Assembly (NCBI RefSeq): GCF_004345735.1
Contig: NZ_SLXL01000003.1
Coordinates: forward strand, 62,001-126,000
DNA length: 64,000 nt
Origin: Rhodovulum adriaticum
GTDB taxonomy: Bacteria; Pseudomonadota; Alphaproteobacteria; Rhodobacterales; Rhodobacteraceae
Direction of reading: 5' to 3'
Numbering within the stretch: position 1 is the first letter of the stretch; each line of letters opens with the position of its first letter. The notes below the pieces were generated by a model. The model was not told the origin of the DNA and did no database searches. It saw nothing but the letters and a program-made list of their open reading frames with translations. The position numbers were made by a program, and so were the translations under genes. Below, piece by piece: positions 46,201-55,419 of this stretch.

Positions 46201-48037
46201 CGACCAGATCGAACCAGCCGCGCATTTCAGGGTAATGCAGCATCAGTTCGCGCAGCATACCGACATGCTGGCTGCCCTCGCCGGGGAACATGAAGGCGAC
46301 CTTGCCGGACGCCCCCAGCGGATCGGCGGACAGATAGCTGCCGCGCCGGTCGGCCATCCGCGTCTTGCCTTTGCCCAGGGCGGTGGCGATCTTGTCCAGC
46401 TTGGCATGCGCGTCGGCGGGATCGGTCGCGACGATGGCCGCGCGCCAGGTGCCCTGCCCAAGACCGGCATTGACCTGCGCAGCCAGATCGTCCAGCGAAG
46501 GCGCCGTGTCGAGGGCAGCGCGCAGATCCGCGATCCGGGCCAGCAGCGCCTCGGCGCTGTCCCCGTCCAGCGCCAGAACCTCGGTTTCGCGCGGGACCAC
46601 GGGCACGGGTTGCGCGCCGCCGGTATATTCCTCCAGCACCGCATGGGCGTTGATCCCGCCAAAGCCAAAGGCGTTCACCCCCGCCCGGCGGGGCGTGCCA
46701 TCCGCCTGCACCCAGGGCCGCGCCTCGGTGTTCAGGTAAAGCGGCGTCTCCTGCATCGCCAGCGCGGGGTTCGGCGTTTCCACCCGCGTCGGCGGCAGCA
46801 CCCGGTGATGCAGCGCCAGCGCGGTCTTGATCAGCCCCGCCGCCCCCGAGGCTGGCAGGCAATGGGCGATGTTGGATTTCACCGTGCCCAGGGCACAGTC
46901 GGGCATGCCCGGACCGCGCCCGCCGAACTGGCGCGACAGGGCGGTGATCTCGGCCTCGTCGCCGACGGTGGTGGCGGTGCCGTGAGCCTCGATCAGGCTG
47001 ACGGTGGCAGGATCGATCCCCGTTTGCGCATAGGCCCGTTCCAGGGCCAGCATCTCGCCCTCGATCCGGGGCGCCAGGATGCCCGATCCCTTGCCATCGC
47101 TGGCCACGCCCACACCGCGCACCAGCGCATAGATGCGGTCGCCTGCGGCCTCGGCCTCTTCCAGCCGTTTCAGGCAGAGAATTCCCACCCCCTCGCCCAG
47201 CAGGGTGCCGTCCGCCTCGGCCGAGAAGGGGCGGATCTGCCCCTGCCGCGACAGCGCCTCGAGCTGACAAAAGATCTGGTAGATCGGCACGGGCGTAGAG
47301 GCATGCACGCCCCCCACGATCGCCATGTCGCAGCGCCCCGCTTGCAGGTCCGCCACGCCCCGATCCAGCGCGATCAGGGACGAGGCGCAGGCCGCGTCAA
47401 TGATATAGTTGGCGCCCCGGAAATCCAGCCGGTTGGCGATCCGCCCGGTCACCAGATTGGGCACCAGCGCGGGCGCGATTTCCGCGTTGAAGGGCGGCAG
47501 CGACGCCTTGAGCTGGCGCTTGACCTCGGCCAGTTCGTCATCGCCGGTATCGGGATGCAGACGCCTCAGCACATCCAGGAAGCGGTCCACCATCACCCCG
47601 TGCTGCACCACCGAGGTAAAGCCGCGGTTGATATAGGTGCCCCGCCCCAGAATCACCGCCACCCGGTCGCCCGGCACCGGGCGCGCGTCGAAATCGGCGT
47701 CCTCCAGCGCGTCGGCCGCCAGGTCCAGCGCAAGGAACTGGTCCGGCTCGCCCCCGTCCACGGATGAGGGCATCACCCCGTGGCGTAGCGGATCGAAGCG
47801 GGCCAGATCGCCCAGGAACCCGCCCCGGGCCGTATAGACCCGGTCGTTGTCGGAACTGTCAGCGTCCAGGAACAGGTCGGCGTGCCAATCCGCGGGCGCA
47901 TCGCTGACGCAATCGGCCTTGGACAGGATATTGCGCCAGAATGTTTCCTTGTCCGGGGATTTCGGAAACAGGCCGGCCATGCCGACAATGGCGATGGGCG
48001 TCTGCCCGCCATCGGCCTGGCCGGGCGCGCCCGTCAT
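43268..48037 (-). CDS. Iterative synthase 2: KS-AT-DH with fused phosphopantetheinyl transferase
   Basis: 1589-residue type I synthase. KS (about 12-460) has the active cysteine in DAACASSL (C217) with EAHGTATTVGDEAE and NIAHCLPASGAAG. AT (about 575-900) has the serine in GHSSGEYSALY (near 677). A hot-dog DH pair (about 1020-1310) has DHCFG and LDPVTLDAVGQL. A C-terminal phosphopantetheinyl transferase (about 1460-1589) has IGVDVE and WCAHEATSKAFG, where the usual KEA lysine is histidine. The domain pairing resembles Pfa-type PUFA synthases. ATG overlaps the upstream stop by ATGA; the last 150 bases of the gene are AT-rich. Confidence 0.9.
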   Translation of the reverse strand: MTGAPGQADGGQTPIAIVGMAGLFPKSPDKETFWRNILSKADCVSDAPADWHADLFLDADSSDNDRVYTARGGFLGDLARFDPLRHGVMPSSVDGGEPDQFLALDLAADALEDADFDARPVPGDRVAVILGRGTYINRGFTSVVQHGVMVDRFLDVLRRLHPDTGDDELAEVKRQLKASLPPFNAEIAPALVPNLVTGRIANRLDFRGANYIIDAACASSLIALDRGVADLQAGRCDMAIVGGVHASTPVPIYQIFCQLEALSRQGQIRPFSAEADGTLLGEGVGILCLKRLEEAEAAGDRIYALVRGVGVASDGKGSGILAPRIEGEMLALERAYAQTGIDPATVSLIEAHGTATTVGDEAEITALSRQFGGRGPGMPDCALGTVKSNIAHCLPASGAAGLIKTALALHHRVLPPTRVETPNPALAMQETPLYLNTEARPWVQADGTPRRAGVNAFGFGGINAHAVLEEYTGGAQPVPVVPRETEVLALDGDSAEALLARIADLRAALDTAPSLDDLAAQVNAGLGQGTWRAAIVATDPADAHAKLDKIATALGKGKTRMADRRGSYLSADPLGASGKVAFMFPGEGSQHVGMLRELMLHYPEMRGWFDLVDGACTGMGRDVLPGQVIFPKGESDGGAGLWRMDIGPEAIFAANQAVFELYQRLGLRCDMSVGHSSGEYSALYAAGVTRRDDPAQLKDEIRAVNAAYQALMADGVVASGILIAVGAVDAAALAERVGERDDLFLAMDNCPGQAVVATSSPDAADWLEGAIAALGGFAERLPFERAYHCPAFKGFSEGLLPHLQSVAFDPPQIPVYSCVTTEPFPPEAEAIRALTAAQWSERVRFTETVRRMHADGARIFVECGPRNTLCAFVNDILRGQPHVAVAADTAGRTGLVQLHHLAARLAVEGVPFDIGAVGAPQSSDQGAPRGMPLRTGIQPMKLTGEPPVRRPADTGAPAAPEDEGNSAAPEQPAAGDRAVAAYYDTMSQFLTSETQIMQAYLGQAPAAQPVAAPQPTADRFPLLAQVEPAADGRSLTARLRFDTDAMPFLRDHCFGNGISHADPALLGVSIVPLTFTMEVLAEAAAALRPSMVVTGMREMRGSRWLKVDETGLELEALAEARHSDDPNAITVRLREAGSAKLRPILAEAIVELAPHPVPAPEASLASSDDPTGAPWTRQDIYSRIMFHGPSLQALDSMDRATPDWADGRILGVPQEPLLAHTDRPYFELDPVTLDAVGQLVGVWAAETLDSAFHVFPFRAERLEVFRRPLAAGEAVQCRCKIARPGADDLRSDIEVVCADGHLQCRLTGWWDKRFDLPEGFFQARLDPASAFVSRVLRPEGLPGAGISLCLLNDLDDAFLESGGGIWGDTLARLALSRPERAEWAEMAGAVARRRWDWLRGRVAVKDAVRALTGQGPCLADIPILATAEGAPQVADRPGFEVQRPPHVSISHTAELALGAAADPALFAGIGVDVEKVTERDAAFVSTAFSVAEGRYLDALPKGEERNRAVTRLWCAHEATSKAFGLGIESFSRFVPDLDSATEVNLKMIDSETNEEITTGFLYISCANCIAAIALRVHHGEQISDMGNPR

Positions 48038-51000
48038 TGGGCAGCCTCGGACGTGCCGGGGGCCAGGTCGTTTTCCCAAGGCCCCCGGCCCCAGACGATT
48101 TCCGCCGGCTCGCCGGGCGGGGCGGCAATCTCGGCGGCCAGCGCCTCGACGCCCAGATGGGGCGGGATCGGCTCGATCCCCATTTCGGCGAACTGGCCGC
48201 GGACCTCGTCCGACACCATGCCGCCGCTGTCCCACGGCCCCCAGCTGACCGCCAGCACGCGGCCCGGCCAGCGGGCGTTCAGGTGGCTGGCCAGTTTGGC
48301 AACGGTTTCGTTCGCGGCGCCGTAATCGCCCTGCCCTCGATTGCCGAACCGCCCGGCAACCGAGGTGAAGAAGACCAGAGTTCCGACCTCATCGGGGTTC
48401 AGCGCCCGGGCCAGCGCAAAGGCGCTGCGCGTCTTGGTGCCCATCACCCGGGCAAAGCTATCGGGCGATTTGTCCAGGATCAGCTTGTCCTCAATGATGC
48501 CCGCGCCGTGGATCACCGCGTCGATGCGGCCATGTTCGCCGCGCACACGCGCCACCAGCGCTGACAGCGCGTCGGGATCGGTCACATCACAGCTTTCATA
48601 GCTGACTGCGGCGCCTGCCCCCTGCACCGCCGCAAGGGTTTCGTGGATTTCCCGCGCCTTGGTCAGAGCGCGATAATCGGCCTCGATCGCCGCCGGTGTC
48701 ATGGCGCGGCCCTCGGCCTTGGCCGCGGCGATCAGCGCCGATTTCAGGGCGCGCATGTCGGTGATCCCGGCGGTTTCCGGCCCCTCGGCCCGCGGCAGCG
48801 GGGACGAACCGACAAGCACGAAGCGGCAGGGCGTGCTGGCCGCCAGACGCCGCACCGCCCGTGCAGTGATCCCGCGTGCGCCCCCGGTGACCAGCACAAC
48901 CGCATCCTTGCCCGGCAGCGCCGCATCCTTGGCCGCCGCCAAGGGACGCAACTGCGCGAACAGGCCCAGACGCTGCCCGTCGCGATAGCCGATCTCGACC
49001 ATCCCGTCGCGGCGGCCTGCCTCCGCGAACAGGGTGCGCGCGCGGGTTTCCGCATCCGCCGTGTCCCCGAAATCGACCGCCCGGCAATGCGCCCCAGTCC
49101 ACTCTTTCGACAGGGTCTTCAGCAGCCCCGGCGGGCCGCCCGCGGCCGGCGCCTGCGCGGCCATGTCGAATCCGAATGCGCCCCCCATCGCGGTAGCACA
49201 CAGGATCACCGCGTCCTTGCGCGCGGACAGGTCCGGCCCAAGCTCCGACAGCAGATGGAAGAAGGCCCCCGTCGCAACCTCGACCGAGCGATCCCAGTCC
49301 GCCTGGGACAGCACCGCCACATCCGGCGCAGCCGACAGTGGCGCGCAATGGAGGATGCCCGCCACGCTGTCGCGATGCGGCGCGACGGCGGCGCGCAGGG
49401 CCGCGGGATCGGTCAGGGTTTCGGGCGCGATCAGCACCGGCACCCCGCCCTGCGCGGCGATCAGATCGGCCAGCCGGGCGGCGACACCCTCCGCATCCGG
49501 GGTCAGCACGTAGGCCGCGCCATTGCGGACCCATTCAGCCACGGGCGGCGCAGAAACCGGTTGCGCGATCATCTGGAACCGGGCCGGCCAGTCGGCAAAT
49601 CCCGGCCCACCTGGCTCGGGCTCGGGGTCCGCCTCCCCGGTGACCTCGCCGGCCGTGGGCTTGGCATCGCGGCCGCCGCGCGAAAACTCGGCCGCGACCT
49701 CCATGAAGCGGGCGACGATGCCCGGCACCGTCTTTTCGCGCGAAACAGGCCCCATCTTCGCCTGCGCCGCCTCGCCCGCATGGGGCAGCAGGTCGGTACG
49801 CAGCGCGCCCAGGATCTCGACCCGCTTGATCGAGTCGATGCCCAGATCGGCCTCCAGGTTCAGCGCGCCTTCCAGCATCTCGGGCGGATAGCCGGTCCGG
49901 TCGGCGATCAGGGTCAGCAGCGTGTCGCGCACCCGGTCCTCTGTGATTGCGGCCTCGGCCGAGGCGGGCGCGGGTGCTGCGGCGGGGGCCGGGGCTGCGG
50001 GCGCTGCGGGGGGGGCAGCAGGCACAGGGGGCGCGGCAGCAACCGGGGGCTGCGCCACTGGCGCGGGGGCGGCAACCGGCATGGGCGCCGGGGCGGGCGC
50101 CTGCGGTTGCGCCAGCGGCGCCGCAAGGCCCGGCATTTCGGGCTGCCCGCCCAGATAGGCCATCATCACCGAACGGTTGGTTTCCAGGAACCGCGCCATC
50201 AATTCCTGATGGCGCTGCATCGCCGCCTCGGCGCCCGTGCGGGCATAACCGCCTGCAAGGGGCGCGGGCGCCGGAGCGGACCCGCTGTTCTGGCTGTCAT
50301 TCGCCATTGCCGGACCTCCATAGTTCTCTTGTATTTGCCCCGGCACCGGATCGTCCTCGATCCGGGCGGACATGCCGATGGTTTTGGGCGGCTCGCCCAC
50401 GGGATGGGCGCGCGCAGGATCGACCATCCAGACCGGACGCCCCGCCAGCGGGTCGTCGATTTGCAGGTTCCACGTCACTACATCCACAGGGCGCGACACG
50501 CGCTGATCCCAGAGCGACGCAAGATCCAGCGCATGCCCGGCAACGCTGGCCGCGCCAAGCGCGCACAGCAGTTGCTGCACCCCGGGCCGATCCTTGCGGT
50601 CCGTGGCGACCGCCAGATAGGGCCGACCGCGCAGGATACGATCGGTCAAACCGCTTAGCACCGCACTGGGCCCGACCTCGATGAACAGCCGGGTGCCCGC
50701 GTCGTGCATCGCCTCGATCAACCCCTGAAAGGCGACCGGATCGGTCAGGTGGCTGACCAGTTGGGCGCGCACCTTGGCCGGGGTGCCCGGATAGGGCGCT
50801 GCCGTCGCATTCGCATAAACGGGGACGCCAGGGGCGCCGATCGGGGCCTCTTCCAGAACCTTGGCCAGCCGCCGGGCGGCCGGCGCCACGCAGTCCGAGT
50901 GGAAACCGCAGGCCACCGGCAGCATCTTGACCGGCAGGCGCGCGGCCTCGATCACCGGCACAGCAGCCTCGATGGCGGCGGTCGGCCCGGCGATGACGGT

Positions 51001-54000
51001 CTGATCCGGCGCGTTGAGATTGGCCAGCGTCACGCCTGGCACCCCGTCCAGAACCCTGGCCAGTTCCTCGGCGCCACAGCCCACGGCGGCCATCGCGCCC
51101 AGATCGTCGCCCCCCTCGCGGATCATGGCGTCGCCGCGGGCATGGGCCAGGGTCATCAGCGTGTCCGCATCAAAGGCCCCGGCGGCATGCAACGCGCTGT
51201 ATTCACCAAAGCTGTGCCCGGCATGGCATCCGGCCTGCAAACCCAGCCCGCGCAGCAATGACAACATTGCAACCGAGACCGCCCCGATGGCGGGCTGCGC
51301 GCAATCGGCGCGTTTCAGCGCCTCGGCCTGTTCTGCGCGCTCGGCCTCCGTCAAGGCGGGGCGCGGATAGATCAGCTCGTCCAGCGGGTCGGGCGTTCGC
51401 CCCTCCAGGTGGCGCGCGGCGGCCTCGATCTTGTGGCGGACCTGCGGGAAGTGCATCGCCATATCCGCGGCCATGCCGGGGTATTGCGCCCCCTGCCCCG
51501 GGAACAGGAACGCAGTCTGGTCGGGGCCGATCGGATCCTCGGCGCTGAACCAGGCCCCCTGGGGATCGGTCTGTTTCAGCGCGCTATCGCCCTGCGCGAT
51601 CTGCTGGGCCGCACGTTCCAGCCGCCCGGCCAGATCGTCCAGTGCCCCCGCCACAACGGCAAAGCGCGCGCCCGCCCCGGCATCGAAGGTTTCGGCCAGC
51701 GCCGCGGCCAGATCGGCCGGCCGCAGGTCGGCGGGGGCACCGGCCAGCGCGGTGGCCGCGGTGCGCAACGCGTCGGCCAGCGCCTCGGGCCTATCGGCGG
51801 AAAACAGGAACAGCTCGTGCGTCCAGTTGCGGCGCAGCGGGGCCTGATGGCGGGGCAGATAGCCGCCCTGGTATTCCTCCAGCACCGCGTGAAAATTCGT
51901 GCCGCCGAAACCGAACGCGCTGACACCGGCCCGGCGCGGTTCGTCATCGCGTTTCAGCCAGGGCCGGGTGTCGGTCAGCAGATAGACCGGGCTGTCATCG
52001 AAATCGACGCCCTCATTCGGGGCCTCGACATGCAGGGTCGCGGGCAGAACCTTGGTGTGCAGCGCCATCGCCGCCTTGACCAGCCCGGCGCTGCCAGCGG
52101 CGGCCTTGGTGTGGCCGATCATCGACTTGACCGACCCGACACCGCAGGTTTGTCGATCCGCGCCAACCTCTTTGAAGAACGATACCACGCTTTCCAGTTC
52201 CGTCCGGTCGCCCACCACGGTCCCGGTGCCATGCGCCTCGACCAGGCCAACGCTGGCCGGGGAAACGCCTGCCCGCCGGTAGGCCCGGTGCAGCGCGGCC
52301 TGCTGCCCCTCGGAGCGCGGCGCCGTCAGCGACAGCCCCCGCCCGTCAGAGGCACCGCCGACCCCGCGCAGCACTGCATAGATGCGGTCGCCATCAGCCT
52401 CGGCGTGCTCCAGCTTGCGCAGCACGAGGAAGGCCAGACCTTCGGAAATCGTGATCCCGTCGGCGGTGGCATCGAAGGTCCGGCAAACGCCGCGCGGCGA
52501 CAGGGCGCCGGTCTTGGAAAAGGCGATGAAATCAAAGGGGTTCTGGAAACTGTCCGCGCCCCCGACGATCACCATGTCCGAGGTGCCAGTCTCGATCTCG
52601 CGCGCGGCGGCCATGACAGCGGCCAGCGACGAGCCGCAGGCCGCATCCACCGTGAAATTCACCCCGCCCAAGTCAAAGCGGTTGGCCACGCGCCCGGCGA
52701 TAACGTTGATCAGGATGCCAGGAAAGCTGTCCTCGGTCCATTCCGGCAGCCGGTGGCGCGCGGTGGGGGGAATTTCCCCGTTGATCGCGGGCAAGGTCGC
52801 GCGGGTGGCATAGCATTGCCCCAGCGGCCCGGTGCCCCCGCCCACGCCTATGATGACAGAGGTCCGCCGCCGCAGCTCCGGATCCGGGATCACCCCGTCG
52901 GGGAAACCGGCATCCTCCAGCGCCTGGCGAACCACCTCCAGCGCCAGCAATTGCAGCGGCTCGATTGAGGGGACAGATAGGGGCGGAATGCCATAGCGGA
53001 TGGGATCGAAGCGGATCTCGTCCACGAACCCGCCCCATTTGGAATAGGCCTTGTCGGGCGCATCGCGGTCGGCATCGTAATAGCGGCGCCAGTCCCAGCG
53101 GCGCTCGGGCACCTCCTGGACGACGTGACGCTTGTCCAGAATGGTTTCCCAATACCCGGCGGCATCGGTGGAGCCCGGCAGAATCGTTCCGATCCCGGTA
53201 ATCGCGATCCGTGCGCCCGGCCCCTGGTATTCGGGCGCGGCGCGCTGATGCGGGGCGCGCTCCGCCAACACCTGCGCGGCACCGTCGCAGATCGCGGCGT
53301 GCAGCTCGGCCATGGTGGTAGGGCGGTCGTGCAGGTCGGCCACCTGACCGATCATGAACAGGCCGGTGCGCGTCTGGTCGGCATCCGGCACCTGCACAAA
53401 TTTCGGCGCCTTCGGGTCGCGGCCGAAATCGGGGTTGCGGTCGATCCCCTTGGAGGCGATGCGCGAGCGGCCGATGTTGAAGCGTTCCAGCCGGTCCTTG
53501 ATCTCGTCAGGGTCGGTGCCCTCGGCGTGCAGGCGCAGTTTTTCGGCCAGGAATTCATCGACCACGGGGGTCCGGACCACCCGCGTCGAATGTCCGGGCG
53601 CCGAGGTCAGCAGCGTCGTGCGATCCGAGTCCAGCGCGAGCGACTGATAATTCGGCAGGATCGCGCCGCTGGTCACGGCCTCTTCGGTCAGCAGGTAGGC
53701 GGTGCCCACGATCACCCCGATCCGCGCGCCGCGCTGTGCCAGTTCGGCCGACAGCGCCGAGACCATCGCCCCCGACACACCGTCATGCACACCGCCGGCA
53801 AAGATGATTTCGCAGTCGATGGGATCGTCGGGGCCGAAATGGTCCAGCAGCGCATCCACCGCCTGTTGCCACAGAACGGCGCTGGCCCGTGGCCCCACAT
53901 GGCCACCGCATTCGCGCCCCTCAAAGATCAGACGCCGCGCGCCGCTGTTCAGAAACAGCGACACCAGCCCCGGCGAGGGGACGTGCAGATAGGTCGCGAT

Positions 54001-55320
54001 GCCCTCTGCCTCCAGCGCGGTGGCCTGTTCGGGGCGCCCCCCGGCAATGACGGCAAAACCGGGCCGGTGCGCGGTGATGGCGGCGACCTGCTCTTGCCGC
54101 AAGTCGTCGTCGATAAAGCCCAGGATGCCGACACCCCAGGGTCGCTCGCCCAGCTTCGCACGGGTTTCGGCCAACAGCCGGTCGGCCTCTTCGCCGCGCA
54201 TCAGTGCCAGCGCGGAAAAGGGCAGCGCGCCGGCCTCTGCCACGGCAAGGGCGAAATCGGGCACGTCGCTGACCCGCGTCATCGGCCCCTGCAGGATGGG
54301 GTAGTCGGTTCCGTTGGCCTGCGCCAGCGGACCGCCCCGCCCCAACGGGGCCAAGTCGCGGGCCAGGTCGATCAATTCACCGGACTGGCGTTGCAGCGCA
54401 CTCAGCGCGCCCCCCAGGGTGCGATGACGGCGGCTGAGCGCGCCTGCCAGCGCCGCATCCTGCCCGATCAGCCATAGCGACCGCTCCGGCGCGGTAGGAT
54501 CGACCGCCGCGTTCAACGCCTCGACAAAGGCCGCGCTGTCGCCGCCCGCATTGTCCAGATCGTTCAGCGCCCGGGCCGGTGCGTGATCGGCCCGCCAATA
54601 GACCCGGTGCGGCCGGTCCCGATCGGCCCCCAGCACGATGGTTTCGCTGCCGTCCATGCGGGCCACCGCCTGCGCCAGCGGCCTGGGCGTCCCGGATTCG
54701 GGAAACAGCGCCAGTTGCCAATCCAGCAGCACCCCCGAGGCCCCGGCCACCCGGCAGGCGGCCGCGCTGTGTGGACCGATGCCGCCATGGGCATAGACCG
54801 GCAGGTCGGTCTGCCCGACCAGATGTTGCAGCAAAAGGAAGGCCGGCTTGTCCCCGACCGCGCCGCCCGCCTCGTTGCCCTTGGCGACCAGGCCATCGAC
54901 ACCGGCACGCTGGATCGCCGACAGGTCGGCCACATCCCGGATCTCGGCCAGCAGTTCAACGGCGGGGAACGCGGCGCGCAGGCGGTCGATCATCTTGCCG
55001 GTCAGCGCCGCGGTATCGCCACACAACAGCAAAGTGGTGATACCGCACAGGTCCTGCGCCCGGCTCTCGCAGAATTCGGCTGCCACACCGGCCCGCAGTT
55101 TCAGACCCCATTGCCCGCGTGCGGCGCGTTGCAGCGCACGCAGCGCGGCGCCGACATCGGCACCATCCAGAGCTGCGTGTTCAAGATCGAGCAGCCCGCA
55201 ATGCCCCGCGCGCGACGCGGCGATCGCGGTATCCGGACACAGATTGTTGGAAAGTGACGCGGCGTAAACCCGGAAGGATGTTGGAACCATATTCATATCA
55301 GCCGGGCCGAACCCCTCCAC
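48034..55320 (-). CDS. Iterative synthase 1: flavin-reductase barrels-KS-AT-ACP-KR
   Basis: Giant 2428-residue synthase. The N-terminus (about 1-640) is two nitronate-monooxygenase-like TIM barrels: barrel 1 with YAHGGIGPHSAAACRVAG, barrel 2 with PILQGPMTRVSD and EGRECGGHVGPR; the second resembles PfaD-type enoyl reductases. KS (about 704-1160) has the cysteine C895 in DAACGSSLA, EAHGTGTVVGDRTE and SMIGHTKAAAG. AT (about 1262-1560) has GHSFGEYSALH (near 1367). After an Ala/Pro linker comes a single ACP with LGIDSIKRVEIL (serine near 1829), then a KR (about 2130-2400) with VTGGARGITARAV and YGAANETVA. Start is GTG 55320 or ATG 55296. First gene of the cluster transcript. Confidence 0.9.
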   Translation of the reverse strand: MEGFGPADMNMVPTSFRVYAASLSNNLCPDTAIAASRAGHCGLLDLEHAALDGADVGAALRALQRAARGQWGLKLRAGVAAEFCESRAQDLCGITTLLLCGDTAALTGKMIDRLRAAFPAVELLAEIRDVADLSAIQRAGVDGLVAKGNEAGGAVGDKPAFLLLQHLVGQTDLPVYAHGGIGPHSAAACRVAGASGVLLDWQLALFPESGTPRPLAQAVARMDGSETIVLGADRDRPHRVYWRADHAPARALNDLDNAGGDSAAFVEALNAAVDPTAPERSLWLIGQDAALAGALSRRHRTLGGALSALQRQSGELIDLARDLAPLGRGGPLAQANGTDYPILQGPMTRVSDVPDFALAVAEAGALPFSALALMRGEEADRLLAETRAKLGERPWGVGILGFIDDDLRQEQVAAITAHRPGFAVIAGGRPEQATALEAEGIATYLHVPSPGLVSLFLNSGARRLIFEGRECGGHVGPRASAVLWQQAVDALLDHFGPDDPIDCEIIFAGGVHDGVSGAMVSALSAELAQRGARIGVIVGTAYLLTEEAVTSGAILPNYQSLALDSDRTTLLTSAPGHSTRVVRTPVVDEFLAEKLRLHAEGTDPDEIKDRLERFNIGRSRIASKGIDRNPDFGRDPKAPKFVQVPDADQTRTGLFMIGQVADLHDRPTTMAELHAAICDGAAQVLAERAPHQRAAPEYQGPGARIAITGIGTILPGSTDAAGYWETILDKRHVVQEVPERRWDWRRYYDADRDAPDKAYSKWGGFVDEIRFDPIRYGIPPLSVPSIEPLQLLALEVVRQALEDAGFPDGVIPDPELRRRTSVIIGVGGGTGPLGQCYATRATLPAINGEIPPTARHRLPEWTEDSFPGILINVIAGRVANRFDLGGVNFTVDAACGSSLAAVMAAAREIETGTSDMVIVGGADSFQNPFDFIAFSKTGALSPRGVCRTFDATADGITISEGLAFLVLRKLEHAEADGDRIYAVLRGVGGASDGRGLSLTAPRSEGQQAALHRAYRRAGVSPASVGLVEAHGTGTVVGDRTELESVVSFFKEVGADRQTCGVGSVKSMIGHTKAAAGSAGLVKAAMALHTKVLPATLHVEAPNEGVDFDDSPVYLLTDTRPWLKRDDEPRRAGVSAFGFGGTNFHAVLEEYQGGYLPRHQAPLRRNWTHELFLFSADRPEALADALRTAATALAGAPADLRPADLAAALAETFDAGAGARFAVVAGALDDLAGRLERAAQQIAQGDSALKQTDPQGAWFSAEDPIGPDQTAFLFPGQGAQYPGMAADMAMHFPQVRHKIEAAARHLEGRTPDPLDELIYPRPALTEAERAEQAEALKRADCAQPAIGAVSVAMLSLLRGLGLQAGCHAGHSFGEYSALHAAGAFDADTLMTLAHARGDAMIREGGDDLGAMAAVGCGAEELARVLDGVPGVTLANLNAPDQTVIAGPTAAIEAAVPVIEAARLPVKMLPVACGFHSDCVAPAARRLAKVLEEAPIGAPGVPVYANATAAPYPGTPAKVRAQLVSHLTDPVAFQGLIEAMHDAGTRLFIEVGPSAVLSGLTDRILRGRPYLAVATDRKDRPGVQQLLCALGAASVAGHALDLASLWDQRVSRPVDVVTWNLQIDDPLAGRPVWMVDPARAHPVGEPPKTIGMSARIEDDPVPGQIQENYGGPAMANDSQNSGSAPAPAPLAGGYARTGAEAAMQRHQELMARFLETNRSVMMAYLGGQPEMPGLAAPLAQPQAPAPAPMPVAAPAPVAQPPVAAAPPVPAAPPAAPAAPAPAAAPAPASAEAAITEDRVRDTLLTLIADRTGYPPEMLEGALNLEADLGIDSIKRVEILGALRTDLLPHAGEAAQAKMGPVSREKTVPGIVARFMEVAAEFSRGGRDAKPTAGEVTGEADPEPEPGGPGFADWPARFQMIAQPVSAPPVAEWVRNGAAYVLTPDAEGVAARLADLIAAQGGVPVLIAPETLTDPAALRAAVAPHRDSVAGILHCAPLSAAPDVAVLSQADWDRSVEVATGAFFHLLSELGPDLSARKDAVILCATAMGGAFGFDMAAQAPAAGGPPGLLKTLSKEWTGAHCRAVDFGDTADAETRARTLFAEAGRRDGMVEIGYRDGQRLGLFAQLRPLAAAKDAALPGKDAVVLVTGGARGITARAVRRLAASTPCRFVLVGSSPLPRAEGPETAGITDMRALKSALIAAAKAEGRAMTPAAIEADYRALTKAREIHETLAAVQGAGAAVSYESCDVTDPDALSALVARVRGEHGRIDAVIHGAGIIEDKLILDKSPDSFARVMGTKTRSAFALARALNPDEVGTLVFFTSVAGRFGNRGQGDYGAANETVAKLASHLNARWPGRVLAVSWGPWDSGGMVSDEVRGQFAEMGIEPIPPHLGVEALAAEIAAPPGEPAEIVWGRGPWENDLAPGTSEAAQ

Positions 55321-55342
55321 AAATCAGCGCCTTAACCAGCAT

Positions 55343-55380
55343 ATTGAACATTATGCGCCTGCGGCAAAGGAAAAATTGGA
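55343..55380 (-). promoter_or_regulatory. Candidate promoter of the polyketide unit
   Basis: On the minus strand CATAAT (55350-55355) matches the -10 consensus at five of six positions, placing a start near 55343, 23 bases before the GTG of synthase 1. The AT-rich stretch upstream has no good -35 hexamer, so an activator or another sigma factor may be needed. The 99-base region also contains the leader of the divergent sulfotransferase fusion. Confidence 0.35.
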
Positions 55381-55419
55381 ACTTACTTTCGATCACTGGC
55401 GTGGCGCGGCACGGATGTC

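Noticed and set aside
45275-47767. 830-codon plus-strand frame inside synthase 2
   Set aside because: Antisense shadow of the KS and AT domains; low-complexity His/Gln/Arg composition.
49930-50150. Repeat-like GC-rich tract
   Set aside because: It encodes the Ala/Pro linker before the ACP of synthase 1; codon-level repetition, not a CRISPR or mobile repeat.
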